Shown: piece by piece, positions 16,066 to 25,311 of the stretch | Layout of the letters: each line of letters opens with the position of its first letter | Numbering within the stretch: position 1 is the stretch's first letter | DNA from: Deferribacter thermophilus | Lineage (GTDB): Bacteria; Chrysiogenota; Deferribacteres; Deferribacterales; Deferribacteraceae | Direction of reading: 5' to 3' | DNA length: 64,000 bases | Assembly: GCF_049472675.1 (NCBI RefSeq) | Contig: NZ_JAPNXM010000008.1 | Location: 1-64,000 of the forward strand | The notes under the pieces: model-generated | Database searches by the model: none | The model's input: the letters and a program-made list of their open reading frames with translations, nothing else | What the model was told of the DNA's origin: nothing | Made by a program: the position numbers and the translations under genes

Positions 16066-17532
16066 ATGGATAATCACCGTTTTGAAAAATTAAATGATTT
16101 AAAAAAGATGGGAGTAAACCCTTATGTTAGCTCATTTAAAGTCCCATTTAATATAGCAGAAATTAAAAAAAGTTACTTAAATACCTCATCAAATGAATTG
16201 TTAGATAAAAAATACAGAGTTACAGTTGCTGGCCGTGTAATGGCTATTAGGGAGTTTGGGAAAGCAGCTTTTTTAAGTATAAAAGATAGAAGTGGGTCAA
16301 TTCAAATATATATCTCAAAAAAAGAATTATCTGAAGATGAGTATAAAATTTTTAAGAAAACCGATATTGGAGATTTTATAGGGGTTTCTGGATATTTATT
16401 TAAAACTAAAACTGGTGAGCTTACAGTATTAGCAGAAAGCTACAAAATACTAACAAAGGCTTTAAGGGATTTACCTGAAAAATGGCATGGTTTAAAAGAT
16501 GTAGAAAAGAGATACAGACAAAGATATGTTGACTTAATAGTAAATGATGATGTCAGAGAGCTTTTTATTTTAAGAAGTAAAATAATACAAAGGATGAGAC
16601 AGTTTTTTATTGAAAACGATTTTATAGAGGTAGAAACTCCAATGATGCAGCCTATCGCAGGTGGAGCTACTGCAAGACCTTTCATCACTCATCACAACGC
16701 ATTAGATATGACCCTTTACCTAAGAATAGCTCCAGAATTATACCTAAAAAGGCTTGTAATTGGTGGGCTTGAAAGAGTCTTTGAAATAAACAGAAATTTT
16801 AGAAATGAGGGTATTTCCACAAAACATAATCCAGAATTTACTATGGTAGAGTGGTATATGGCCTATGCTGATTATTATGATCAGATGGCTTTTACTGAAA
16901 ATATGCTTTATACGATTGCCAAAGATGTACTTGGTAAAACTATTATCAAATTTGGAGAACATGAAATTGATTTAACACCACCGTGGGATAAGTTGACTTT
17001 AGAAGATTCTATTGAGAAATATACAGATATTAAGAAAGATGATTTAAAAGATTTTGAAAGTGCTAAAAAAGTTGCTGAAAATCTCGGAATTAAACTTGAA
17101 AAGAACTGGGGCAGAGGCAAAATTGTTTTAGAAATTTTTGAGAAAACCGTAGAGCATAAATTAATTCAACCAACATTCATAATTGATTATCCAAAAGAGG
17201 TTTCCCCTCTTGCAAAATCAAAATTTGATAACCCAGATGTTACAGAAAGATTTGAATTATTTATTGCTGGTATGGAAGTTGCAAACGGATTTAACGAGCT
17301 AAATGACCCAATAGATCAAAAAGAGCGTTTTGAAAAACAGGTAGAAGCAAAAGAAGCTGGTGATGAAGAAGCACACATGATGGATCATGATTATATTAGA
17401 GCTCTCGAATATGGGCTACCACCTACGGCTGGTCAGGGGCTAGGAGTGGACAGGCTTGTTATGCTATTTACAAATAAAAATTCTATTAGAGAAGTCATCC
17501 TTTTCCCACACATGAGACCAGAAGATTTATGA
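16066..17532 (+). CDS. lysS: Lysyl-tRNA synthetase, class II
   Basis: Charges tRNA-Lys with lysine. The 488-residue protein has an N-terminal OB-fold anticodon-binding domain (about residues 55-150) and a class II core with motif 2 (FEINRNFRNEGISTKHNPEF) and motif 3 (GLPPTAGQGLGVDRLVML). Length is typical of LysS. The AAGGAG at 16054-16059 suits this ATG; the in-frame TTG two codons earlier overlaps the ribosome site and is rejected. The stop overlaps the next gene by 4 bases (ATGA). Confidence 0.97.
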   Translation: MDNHRFEKLNDLKKMGVNPYVSSFKVPFNIAEIKKSYLNTSSNELLDKKYRVTVAGRVMAIREFGKAAFLSIKDRSGSIQIYISKKELSEDEYKIFKKTDIGDFIGVSGYLFKTKTGELTVLAESYKILTKALRDLPEKWHGLKDVEKRYRQRYVDLIVNDDVRELFILRSKIIQRMRQFFIENDFIEVETPMMQPIAGGATARPFITHHNALDMTLYLRIAPELYLKRLVIGGLERVFEINRNFRNEGISTKHNPEFTMVEWYMAYADYYDQMAFTENMLYTIAKDVLGKTIIKFGEHEIDLTPPWDKLTLEDSIEKYTDIKKDDLKDFESAKKVAENLGIKLEKNWGRGKIVLEIFEKTVEHKLIQPTFIIDYPKEVSPLAKSKFDNPDVTERFELFIAGMEVANGFNELNDPIDQKERFEKQVEAKEAGDEEAHMMDHDYIRALEYGLPPTAGQGLGVDRLVMLFTNKNSIREVILFPHMRPEDL

Positions 17533-18434
17533 AAATTTATATTTTTAATAAAGGGATAGATTGTAAATATGAGTTTCTACTTTCAAAATTTGAATATAAA
17601 GTTGTTTCAGATTTAGATGAGCTATTAAAAATAAAAGACAGTATTGTTTTTATAAGTTATGAATATAATAATATATTCTTAAAGCTTATCAATCATGATA
17701 ACGATTTGATTATTATTTATAAAGATAATTTTAAATTTGAAATTCAGGAAACTCTAAATAAAGGAATACTAATTCATGAAAAGCTCTTTTCTCTTGAAGA
17801 ATCTAAAATTTTTATAAATTCTATATTGAATATATTAATAGCCAAAAACTCAAAAATAAATGAAATTCATAACAATCTTATTGATATTGCATTTGCTTCA
17901 ACCTATGTCCTTGAAGAAAAAGAAAAAATAGAAGATCTTGCAAATAAAGATTTATTAACAGATTTATACAACCACTCTTTCTTTCAAAAGAAACTAAATG
18001 ATTATTTTGGCTTAGCAAAAGAAACTAATAAAATTTTTAGTGTTTTAATCCTTGATATAGATTTTTTCAAAAAAGTTAATGACACTTATGGTCATCTTGC
18101 TGGAGATAAAGTTTTAAAAGATTTTGCAAAAATACTTAAGAAAAATACAAGAAAAACAGATATTGTGGCAAGATATGGTGGAGAAGAGTTTGGAATAATA
18201 ATTCCAGATTGTGATAAAACTTGCACAGAAAAAGTATTAGAAAAAATTAAGGATGTAGTAGCAAAGCATATTTTTGAATTTGAAAATCACAAAATAAAAA
18301 TAACCTTTAGTGCTGGTTTTACTATTTATAATAAAAAATATAAATCTGCACAAGACATGTTATCAAACGCAGATAAAGGGCTTTACATAAGTAAAAATTC
18401 AGGTAGAAATAGATACACTTTTGTTGACGCATGA
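17529..18434 (+). CDS. Diguanylate cyclase (GGDEF domain)
   Basis: A 301-residue protein that should make cyclic di-GMP from GTP. The C-terminal GGDEF domain (about residues 135-300) has an intact GGEEF active site (217-221), metal-binding DIDFFKKVNDTYGH, and an RKTD motif (208-211) five residues upstream, the usual inhibitory I-site. The first ~130 residues have no recognised sensory domain; the pattern of short beta strands and helices could be a degenerate receiver, but no phospho-acceptor motif is clear. There is no membrane segment. It is translationally coupled to lysS and to the following methyltransferase through ATGA overlaps. Confidence 0.92.
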   Translation: MKIYIFNKGIDCKYEFLLSKFEYKVVSDLDELLKIKDSIVFISYEYNNIFLKLINHDNDLIIIYKDNFKFEIQETLNKGILIHEKLFSLEESKIFINSILNILIAKNSKINEIHNNLIDIAFASTYVLEEKEKIEDLANKDLLTDLYNHSFFQKKLNDYFGLAKETNKIFSVLILDIDFFKKVNDTYGHLAGDKVLKDFAKILKKNTRKTDIVARYGGEEFGIIIPDCDKTCTEKVLEKIKDVVAKHIFEFENHKIKITFSAGFTIYNKKYKSAQDMLSNADKGLYISKNSGRNRYTFVDA

Positions 18435-19558
18435 TTTATTTAGATAAAATTTCTGAGCTTTTAAAAAAGATTTATCATGAAAAATTAGTAGCTCGTATAG
18501 CAGTCGATAAATTTATAAGAAATCTCAATGTAAACTCAAAACAGAGAAAAGAAATTTTAGATTTTATATACGATTGTATTAGATTTCTCGGTTTTGTTAA
18601 AAATCATGACTTTAAAATAACAAAAGAGCAACTTGATGAGCTTAAAAACAATTTAATATTAAATAAAAGTTCATTTGTAAATATTCTTGGATTTAATGAA
18701 GAAATATCAAAACTTATATTAGACAGCATACCAATTGATGATTTTTCACTTTTCTTAGAGCGTGCACCTCTTACAATCAGGGCAAATATGATTAAAACCA
18801 CCAGAGAAAAACTTTTAATAGAATTTGAAAATAAATTCAAAAAATACAAGACAGTTATGACACAATATTCACCTTATGGTTTAACTGTAGATAGTCATAT
18901 CAATGTCAGAGTTATGGAAAAATTTAAAAAAGGTTTTTTTGAAATTCAGGATGAAGCAAGCCAACTTATCACATTTCTTTTACCGATAAAACCAGGTAAT
19001 AGTATCTTAGATATTTGTGCTGGGACTGGTGGAAAATCTCTGGCAATTGCTTCTCATTTTTACAACTCTGTAAATATTGAAGCTTTTGATATTGACAAAA
19101 ATAGGCTGCAAAAATTAGCTAAAAGAAGCAAAATTGCTGACGCTAAAATAAAAATCATTAATAAAACAAAAACAAACTTTTATGATGCAGTATTAATAGA
19201 TGCGCCCTGCTCTGGTCTTGGAACCTTAAGAAGAGATGTAGATTTAAACATCAGAACCACACCAAGATCATTAAAAAAGGTTTTAAATCTTCAAAGAACT
19301 ATTTTTAACAAAGCTGCTGAATCGGCAAAAACTGGGGGGTACATAATTTATGTAACATGCAGTTTTTTAAAAGAAGAAAATGAAAAACAGGTGGAATACT
19401 TTTTGGAAAATCATAAAAATATCAAGTTGATAAACTTATCCGATATTTTAACCGACAAGCAATATAACATATTTATTCATAATCAATTTTTTAAAACTTC
19501 ACCAAAAATAAACGGTATGGACTCATTTTTCGGAGCAGTTTTCCAAAAAACTCATTAG
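18431..19558 (+). CDS. RsmB/NOP family RNA (cytosine-C5) methyltransferase
   Basis: A 375-residue SAM-dependent RNA methyltransferase. The SAM site ILDICAGTGGKSL (about residue 200) and motif IV DAPCSGLGTLRR and motif VI TCSFLKEENE, each with a conserved cysteine of the m5C family, are present. The N-terminal ~120 residues form an RsmB-like NusB-type region. This suggests a 16S rRNA C967-type enzyme, but the exact target is uncertain. It overlaps the upstream diguanylate cyclase by 4 bases, ending the lysS operon. Confidence 0.88.
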   Translation: MIYLDKISELLKKIYHEKLVARIAVDKFIRNLNVNSKQRKEILDFIYDCIRFLGFVKNHDFKITKEQLDELKNNLILNKSSFVNILGFNEEISKLILDSIPIDDFSLFLERAPLTIRANMIKTTREKLLIEFENKFKKYKTVMTQYSPYGLTVDSHINVRVMEKFKKGFFEIQDEASQLITFLLPIKPGNSILDICAGTGGKSLAIASHFYNSVNIEAFDIDKNRLQKLAKRSKIADAKIKIINKTKTNFYDAVLIDAPCSGLGTLRRDVDLNIRTTPRSLKKVLNLQRTIFNKAAESAKTGGYIIYVTCSFLKEENEKQVEYFLENHKNIKLINLSDILTDKQYNIFIHNQFFKTSPKINGMDSFFGAVFQKTH

Positions 19559-19588
19559 GCTTGAAATAATTTAAAAAAGAGGTAAAAT

Positions 19589-19792
19589 GTGAATATCATA
19601 ACAGTATTTGGAGAACCTATGAGTTCGTTTTTAAAATATCAAAACTTTATGAAAATATCTAATTTTGATTTAATTGAAGAAATTAAGAGTTATTTTAATT
19701 CATTTCTACTTATTAAATTTCATGAGGTAAAAATAAATTCAAATTTCAAAAAATATAAAATAAAACTACTTATTTGGAGTTTTAATGAATAG
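19589..19792 (+). CDS. Small hypothetical protein upstream of the MshQ-like gene
   Basis: A possible 67-residue protein starting with GTG. AGAGG at 19578-19582 is correctly spaced from the GTG, and the stop overlaps the next gene's start by 8 bases, which supports translational coupling. The product (VNIITVFGEPMSSFLKY...) has no recognised motif, signal peptide or membrane segment. It could equally be a chance ORF in an AT-rich leader. Confidence 0.35.
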   Translation: MNIITVFGEPMSSFLKYQNFMKISNFDLIEEIKSYFNSFLLIKFHEVKINSNFKKYKIKLLIWSFNE

Positions 19793-22700
19793 AAATATTC
19801 CTATACTCAAATTTATTTTAATAATACTTTTTTCGTTTATTTATAACTTAAACAATGTTTTTTCATATGATTACGAAGTAAATGCAGCTAATAATCTTAC
19901 TTGTGCTGGTTCAAGAACTAACCAAGATTTGAATTGTAATGCTGGTGAATTTACAACTATTGTTGATATATTGACAACTGGAGAATCTACTACTTGTGTA
20001 GAAGGACAATCATTATCAATTGATATAATATTAACACTAAAAGATAATAATGCTGAAAGGTATGATATTGGTTTTTTTGTAGGAGAAAATAATAATGACC
20101 CTAGATTGCAAACTGGTCAATGCTCTGTTGCAACATTTGATAGTAATCAAAGTATATCTGACTCATGGATTGATAAGGATCATGATAGCTGTAGTGATTT
20201 TAAAAAAAATGGTAATTCTACTGTAAAAGTAAATAATGTTATTGTAAGTTGTATAGACAATGATCGAGATGGTTCATTGGATGTTCCGTATACTGTAGTG
20301 TACCAACAAAATAAAAATAATTCACTTAACTGTTCAGGACCTCTAAATGTATCTAGCGGTTCGAAATCCAAATGTAATTTTGGTTATGCAGCAATAAATG
20401 ATATAATAGTCCTACCAAAACCTATAGCAGACTACCACTTTGACGAATGTAGTTGGGATTCTGATCCCAATACAAAAGAAGTAAAAGATAATAGCTCAAA
20501 TAGTTATCATGGTAATTCTGTTAATGGACCCGTTACAGTTGATAATAAAACAGCTAGTGGTGGAATTGGTAGAGTTGGTTATTTTGATGGAGTAGATGAT
20601 TATATTGAAATTCCACAAACAGCGGCTGATATACTCAAAGGCACAGCTTCTCTAAGTTTTTGGATTAAGACAACACAAACAGGTAATGATATTACTTGGG
20701 CTGCACCAAGTATAATAGGTGTTGAAGAAGATGGCGGTATAGACGATATTAGATGGGGATGGATAGATAGTAATGGGCATATAGGTATAAGCAAAGGAAA
20801 CAATGGCAGTAATTCTAAATCAACTAAAATTATAAACGATGGTCAATGGCATCATATCGTTCTAACATGGAACAGTAATGATGGAAATGTAAAAATATAT
20901 ATTGATGGCAACCTTGACACACAGGGACAAACAGATAGCGGTATTGTCAGTAGAAGTTTTAATAGTATAGGTAGAACAGAAAATACTAACACATCTAAGT
21001 CAGCAGTTTATTTTAATGGATATTTAGATGAGTTAAAAATCTTTGATGGAATTTTAAGTTATTCTCAAGTACAACAAATTTATAACAATGAAAAAGCTGG
21101 AAAAAATTGGGATGGGACAAATAGAGAACCACCTTGCTGTTGTGTGCCTGAAAATGGTAACTTAATAGCAAATCCAAGTTTCGAAATTTTATGTAACTCA
21201 AATATAATTGAAACATGGAATAATGTTTCTGGTGGCATAGTGCATCAGAGAAAAAATGTTTGTGGATGGAACACTGCAGATGTTATTGAGACTTGGGAAA
21301 ATACTACCCAAAAACCTGCAAGTGATGGAATCGTTTTTGCTGAACTTGATGGCGATCGGGGATCAACAGATAAAATATGGCAAATTTTAAAAACTGAGCA
21401 AGGTAAACAATACACAATTGAGTTTGATTATAAGAAAAGAGATAATGGTCACAAAGATAATATTACAGTTTATTGGAATGGTAAACAGGTTCTTCATATT
21501 CCTGATAACAATTTTAGCACTAATGAATGGAAAACAGCAAAAATCACTGTTACAGGAACAGGAAACGATAACTTTACAATATCCGAAACTAAAGATGCCG
21601 ATGATAGTTATGGTAGCTGGATAGACAATATAAGAGTTGTTGAAAGTACAGGATACAAATACTTACTAATAGATGCATCTCCTACAGCTCTTACCTGCCA
21701 ACCAGCCGAAGTAACTATAACTGCATGTGTAAATGATAATTGTAGTCAAAAATATAGTGATGGTGTAAGTGATATAGAGTTATTAGTGAATGGTGCAAGC
21801 TGGGAAAGTAATCCAGTAGTAATAAATAGCGGCAGTAGTAGTGCAACTGCAAAACTTATAAAACATGATAATGGAACAACCATTTTATCAATCAATAATG
21901 CTAACCCTTTACCATCTGATACTCCCATTTATAAATGCTCATGGGATCCAAATTGTAAGATAAATTTCTACGATTCAGGGTTTATTTTTGATATTAAAGA
22001 TACATATTCATATAAACCGCAAGATGTGACAATTAAGGCTGTGCGTAAAGATGACCAAACACAAGCCTGTGTGCCTGCTTTTCAAAATACAAGCCTTGAT
22101 ATTAATTTTACATTTGATAATTTGAGTGCAAATCCAACAAATACTGCACCAGAAATCAATAATTTTACACTTCCTAATAACATCTCACTTAATTTTGACA
22201 ACAATGGGTCAGCCACTTTTAATGTTGTTTACAAAGAGGCTGGTAAATTAAGTTTTACAGCTACTTATGATAATGGGACTGTTTTTGCTGTTGGCTCTGA
22301 CACAGCAGTTTTTAAGCCATTTGGTTTTTATGTTTATACAACAGATAATAACTGGCAAGCTGATAATGGTGCAAATAGCACAGTATTCAAAAAAGCAGGA
22401 GAAAATTTCAATTTAACTGTGAAAGCAGTAGGTTGGCAAAGTGATACTGATACAGATTTATCAGATAACCCTGTAACTGTAAATTATAATGAAAAAAATA
22501 TTTCTGTAACTCATACTTTAGTAGAACCTTTTGGTGGAGATAATGGATCAATTGGTGTTAAATCTCTTGATTTTACAAATGGTGTAGCATCTATTGATAA
22601 TCAAACATTTAGTGAAGTGGGAATAATTAAATTTACTGTCACTGACGATGATTATCTCGGTGCAGGTAGTATTACTGGCGCAAGTGCAAACATAGGTAGA

Positions 22701-23573
22701 TTTATACCAGATCACTTTATTATTAAATCAAAAACCAATGGTGTTTTAAATGATAATGGAAACTTTATATATACTGGCCAAACGGTAACTTACTTAACCA
22801 AACCAAAATTTATTATTGAAGCACAAAATAAAGACAATCAAACAACTAAAAATTATAGTGGTGATTTTTTTAAGTTAGATATTGGTGGAATAAGTATAAT
22901 CGATCCTACTAATGATGATAAAACTACTGGAAATGATGGTAATCTGCTATCAGTAGAAATTAATAGAGCAATTGCTACATTTACTATTAATAATGATGGT
23001 TCAGCTACTTATACCTTTGGAGATGATAATATTACTTATATAAGAGATAATAATTCTAAAATTGCACCGTTTATTCCGCAACTTACTTTTAAAATAAACA
23101 GCATTATAGATAATGATAGCGTGTCTGGAATAAAACTTCCAGACAATATATCTGTGACTGGTAGTGAAATGAGATATGGTAGATTAAAAATTTATGATAA
23201 TTATGGTCCAGAAACCGAAGATTTAGAATTAGATATAGAAACACAGTATTGGGACGGGAAGTATTGGGTATTAAATACTGATGACTCACACTACAGTTTA
23301 AATATTAATGATTTTAAATTGGACAATTACACAGAAGAACTAAATAATGGTGACACTAACATTGACAATTTAACAGGTATAAATGGAGGTAAAGGGAGCT
23401 TACATTTAACTACACCAGGAGAAAACAACTATGGGACTGTTGATATTTGTATAGATACTTCATCTATTATTTATAACTACTTGAGTGACAGTGATACTTG
23501 TGGTACAGCAACATTTGGTATTTATAGAGGTAGAGATATAATAATCGATTGGCAGGAAATACCACCACAATAA
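19785..23573 (+). CDS. Large secreted LamG / DUF6701 protein, MshQ-like
   Basis: A 1262-residue exported protein. An N-terminal signal peptide (hydrophobic residues 8-27) is followed by a cysteine-containing N-terminal region. A LamG/concanavalin A-like domain spans about 215-440 (GRVGYFDGVDDYIEIP, WHHIVLTWNSNDGNVKIYID, FNGYLDELKIFD). A galactose-binding-like module covers about 460-630 (NLIANPSFEIL through SYGSWIDNIRV). Ig-like repeats follow, then a C-terminal DUF6701 region (about 980-1262: FIPDHFIIKS, GRLKIYDNYGPE, terminal GRDIIIDWQEIPPQ). This architecture matches MSHA biogenesis protein MshQ, a probable surface or pilus-tip adhesin. The MSHA-like operon is 27 kb downstream. SD TGGAG precedes the ATG. 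Confidence 0.82.
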   Translation: MNRNIPILKFILIILFSFIYNLNNVFSYDYEVNAANNLTCAGSRTNQDLNCNAGEFTTIVDILTTGESTTCVEGQSLSIDIILTLKDNNAERYDIGFFVGENNNDPRLQTGQCSVATFDSNQSISDSWIDKDHDSCSDFKKNGNSTVKVNNVIVSCIDNDRDGSLDVPYTVVYQQNKNNSLNCSGPLNVSSGSKSKCNFGYAAINDIIVLPKPIADYHFDECSWDSDPNTKEVKDNSSNSYHGNSVNGPVTVDNKTASGGIGRVGYFDGVDDYIEIPQTAADILKGTASLSFWIKTTQTGNDITWAAPSIIGVEEDGGIDDIRWGWIDSNGHIGISKGNNGSNSKSTKIINDGQWHHIVLTWNSNDGNVKIYIDGNLDTQGQTDSGIVSRSFNSIGRTENTNTSKSAVYFNGYLDELKIFDGILSYSQVQQIYNNEKAGKNWDGTNREPPCCCVPENGNLIANPSFEILCNSNIIETWNNVSGGIVHQRKNVCGWNTADVIETWENTTQKPASDGIVFAELDGDRGSTDKIWQILKTEQGKQYTIEFDYKKRDNGHKDNITVYWNGKQVLHIPDNNFSTNEWKTAKITVTGTGNDNFTISETKDADDSYGSWIDNIRVVESTGYKYLLIDASPTALTCQPAEVTITACVNDNCSQKYSDGVSDIELLVNGASWESNPVVINSGSSSATAKLIKHDNGTTILSINNANPLPSDTPIYKCSWDPNCKINFYDSGFIFDIKDTYSYKPQDVTIKAVRKDDQTQACVPAFQNTSLDINFTFDNLSANPTNTAPEINNFTLPNNISLNFDNNGSATFNVVYKEAGKLSFTATYDNGTVFAVGSDTAVFKPFGFYVYTTDNNWQADNGANSTVFKKAGENFNLTVKAVGWQSDTDTDLSDNPVTVNYNEKNISVTHTLVEPFGGDNGSIGVKSLDFTNGVASIDNQTFSEVGIIKFTVTDDDYLGAGSITGASANIGRFIPDHFIIKSKTNGVLNDNGNFIYTGQTVTYLTKPKFIIEAQNKDNQTTKNYSGDFFKLDIGGISIIDPTNDDKTTGNDGNLLSVEINRAIATFTINNDGSATYTFGDDNITYIRDNNSKIAPFIPQLTFKINSIIDNDSVSGIKLPDNISVTGSEMRYGRLKIYDNYGPETEDLELDIETQYWDGKYWVLNTDDSHYSLNINDFKLDNYTEELNNGDTNIDNLTGINGGKGSLHLTTPGENNYGTVDICIDTSSIIYNYLSDSDTCGTATFGIYRGRDIIIDWQEIPPQ

Positions 23574-23584
23574 TAAATTACAAA

Positions 23585-23626
23585 GTTCTATGTTCTATGT
23601 TCTATGTTCTACGTTCTATGTTCTAG
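23585..23626. repeat. Six tandem copies of a heptamer, GTTCTAT
   Basis: Six head-to-tail 7-bp units (consensus GTTCTAT; units 4 and 6 end in C and G) start 12 bases after the stop codon of the MshQ-like gene. There is no coding capacity. The 7-bp period would shift a reading frame if it lay inside a gene, but here it is intergenic. Confidence 0.9.
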
Positions 23627-23693
23627 GTTTAATGTAAACCTATTATTTTTTGCAAGTATAGTAAAATAGTATGCTTATTTTTCATGTAAATAT

Positions 23694-23765
23694 AGATTGC
23701 TTCGCTAACGCTCGCAATGACCAATTTCTCAGTCATTGCGAGGAGCAAATGCGACGAAGCAATCT
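23694..23765. repeat. Palindromic repeat (GATTGCTTCG family), copy 1
   Basis: A 72-bp imperfect palindrome. The left arm AGATTGCTTCGCTAACGCTC continues to GCAATGAC, and the right arm runs GTCATTGCGAGG to CGAAGCAATCT. It is far richer in G+C than its surroundings. The same family occurs at 23882, 34780, 50133 and three times at 52459-52722. It lies in the 519-bp gap 23574-24092, which otherwise holds only the heptamer array, a second copy and a small palindrome. Confidence 0.9.
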
Positions 23766-23881
23766 TATTATTATGATATTTATCAATATGTTAGCTTATT
23801 GTACAACATCCTCATAAGATTTCCATAACAATTTGAGGCTTATGCATCATGAGGGTATTTTTTGATATCACTGTAGTTTTG

Positions 23882-23956
23882 AGATTGCTTCGGCAACTTT
23901 TGTTGCCTCGCAATGACCCAAAAATGCCGTCATTGAGTGTATTAGCGAAACAATCT
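23882..23956. repeat. Palindromic repeat (GATTGCTTCG family), copy 2
   Basis: A 75-bp copy with arms GATTGCTTCGGCAAC...CTCGCAATGACC and GTCATTGAGTG...AGCGAAACAATCT. The right arm has several substitutions, so this copy is more decayed than copy 1, which lies about 115 bp upstream. Confidence 0.85.
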
Positions 23957-24046
23957 AAAAAAAATATTTTTTTATGCAAAATCTTTTTTTGAAAAAATTT
24001 AGCTTGATTTAAAACTTTTCAGGTGTAATTATATCAAAGTTTATAA

Positions 24047-24062
24047 AGCAAAATATTTTGCT
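24047..24062. promoter_or_regulatory. Perfect 16-bp palindrome upstream of the PpiC foldase gene
   Basis: AGCAAAATATTTTGCT is perfectly self-complementary and ends 30 bases before the start codon of the foldase gene, in a position suited to an operator or a small 5' UTR hairpin. The function is inferred from position only. Confidence 0.35.
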
Positions 24063-24092
24063 AATTTTTAATGTGAAAAAGGAGAAAATGTT

Positions 24093-25037
24093 ATGAAAAA
24101 AAGTATCATTTTAGGATTTTTATTGGTCATCTTTATCGCATCTTTAGCATTTGCAGAAGATAAGATTGTAGCAAAAGTCAATGGGAAGGCTATTTATGAA
24201 TCAGAAGTAAACACTATCATTACTGAGCTTTTACTGAATAATGGGATAGCTCCAAGTAGTGTGGACTTTAATAACCCTCAATTAGTTGAAATTAAGAAAA
24301 AGATATTGGAACAACTTATTGATAGAGAAGTTTTGGCTCAGCATTCTGAGACATTTACTTACAAAGGTATTGAAAACGATGTTAATAAAAAACTGGATGA
24401 GCTAAAATCTGGATTTAAAACTGATAAAGAGTATAAGGATGCTTTACAAAAAAATAATTTAACAGAAGAAGGTTTAAAAGAAAAAATTAAAAAAAATATT
24501 TTAGTAAAGAAGCATATTGACTCTTTCAAAGATAAAATATCTATTAATGACTTAGAAAAGAAAAATTATTATGATAAAAATAAAGAAAAGTTTGTAATCA
24601 AAGATAGTGTACATGTTAAACATATTGTAATATTAACTGGCGATAAAAGAAGTGATGATGAAGCTAAAAAACTAATTGAGAATATTTATAGTGAACTTCA
24701 AAAAGGTGCAAACTTTGAAGATTTAGCTAAAGAGTACTCTGAAGATGGTTCTGCAAAAATGGGCGGTGATCTGGGATATATAGCTAAAGGAAAAGTTGTT
24801 CCAGAATTTGAGAAAGTTGCATTCGAAACTGAGGTTGGTAAAATAAGTAAACCGTTTAAGTCAAGATTTGGATATCATATATTGAAGGTTTTAGACAAAA
24901 AAAAGGGTAAGCAATTATCTTTTGATGAGGTTAAAGAGCAGATAACTAAAGTTTTATTTGACCAAAAATTAGAAACAATTATAAAAACAAATATAGATAA
25001 TTGGAAGAAACAGGACAAAATAGAGAGGTTTCTATGA
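24093..25037 (+). CDS. Periplasmic SurA/PrsA-like peptidyl-prolyl isomerase
   Basis: A 314-residue foldase with a signal peptide (about residues 1-21, ending FAEDK), an N-terminal SurA_N-like chaperone region (VAKVNGKAIYESEVN... about 25-150) and one parvulin domain (about 170-275). The parvulin markers are VKHIVI, GANFEDLAKEYSED, GGDLGYIAKGKVVPEFEKVAF and FGYHILKVLD. It should assist outer-membrane or secreted protein folding. An AAGGAG site precedes the ATG. The stop overlaps the start of the cytochrome c gene (ATGA). Confidence 0.92.
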   Translation: MKKSIILGFLLVIFIASLAFAEDKIVAKVNGKAIYESEVNTIITELLLNNGIAPSSVDFNNPQLVEIKKKILEQLIDREVLAQHSETFTYKGIENDVNKKLDELKSGFKTDKEYKDALQKNNLTEEGLKEKIKKNILVKKHIDSFKDKISINDLEKKNYYDKNKEKFVIKDSVHVKHIVILTGDKRSDDEAKKLIENIYSELQKGANFEDLAKEYSEDGSAKMGGDLGYIAKGKVVPEFEKVAFETEVGKISKPFKSRFGYHILKVLDKKKGKQLSFDEVKEQITKVLFDQKLETIIKTNIDNWKKQDKIERFL

Positions 25038-25306
25038 ACAAGAAAGTCAATTTTATTATATTAGCAGTGATACTAGTTATTGCTGCTTATTTCTTTTATT
25101 TTAGTAAAACAAATCAAACACCTGAAGAATTAGTAAAAACCAAGTGTTCGAGATGTCATCATACTTATAAGATTATTGAAAATAAAAGATTAACTAGGCT
25201 TGAATGGATAGTAATTTTAGATAGAATGCAATCAAACGGAGCTAACCTATCTACTGACGAATATAAAAATATTTTAGACTATTTAGTAAAGAATTATTCT
25301 AAATAG
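25034..25306 (+). CDS. Small membrane-anchored mono-heme cytochrome c
   Basis: A 90-residue protein: N-terminal membrane anchor or uncleaved signal (about residues 6-23), then a single CSRCH heme c motif (about residues 36-40) and a helix carrying a Met in LDRMQSNGANL that could be the axial ligand. GAGGT eight bases upstream supports this ATG, which overlaps the foldase stop by 4 bases; an upstream ATG inside the foldase gene is rejected. Role: small periplasmic electron carrier, partner unknown. Confidence 0.85.
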   Translation: MNKKVNFIILAVILVIAAYFFYFSKTNQTPEELVKTKCSRCHHTYKIIENKRLTRLEWIVILDRMQSNGANLSTDEYKNILDYLVKNYSK

Positions 25307-25311
25307 TATAT

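Noticed and set aside
16440..17120. Leftward ORFs of 70-82 codons opposite lysS
   Set aside because: They lie inside a well-conserved synthetase gene and have no motif or ribosome site; chance reading frames.
23694..23956. Two palindromic repeats in one gap considered as a CRISPR array
   Set aside because: Only two diverged copies, each an extended palindrome of over 70 bp, with no regular spacers and no cas genes.
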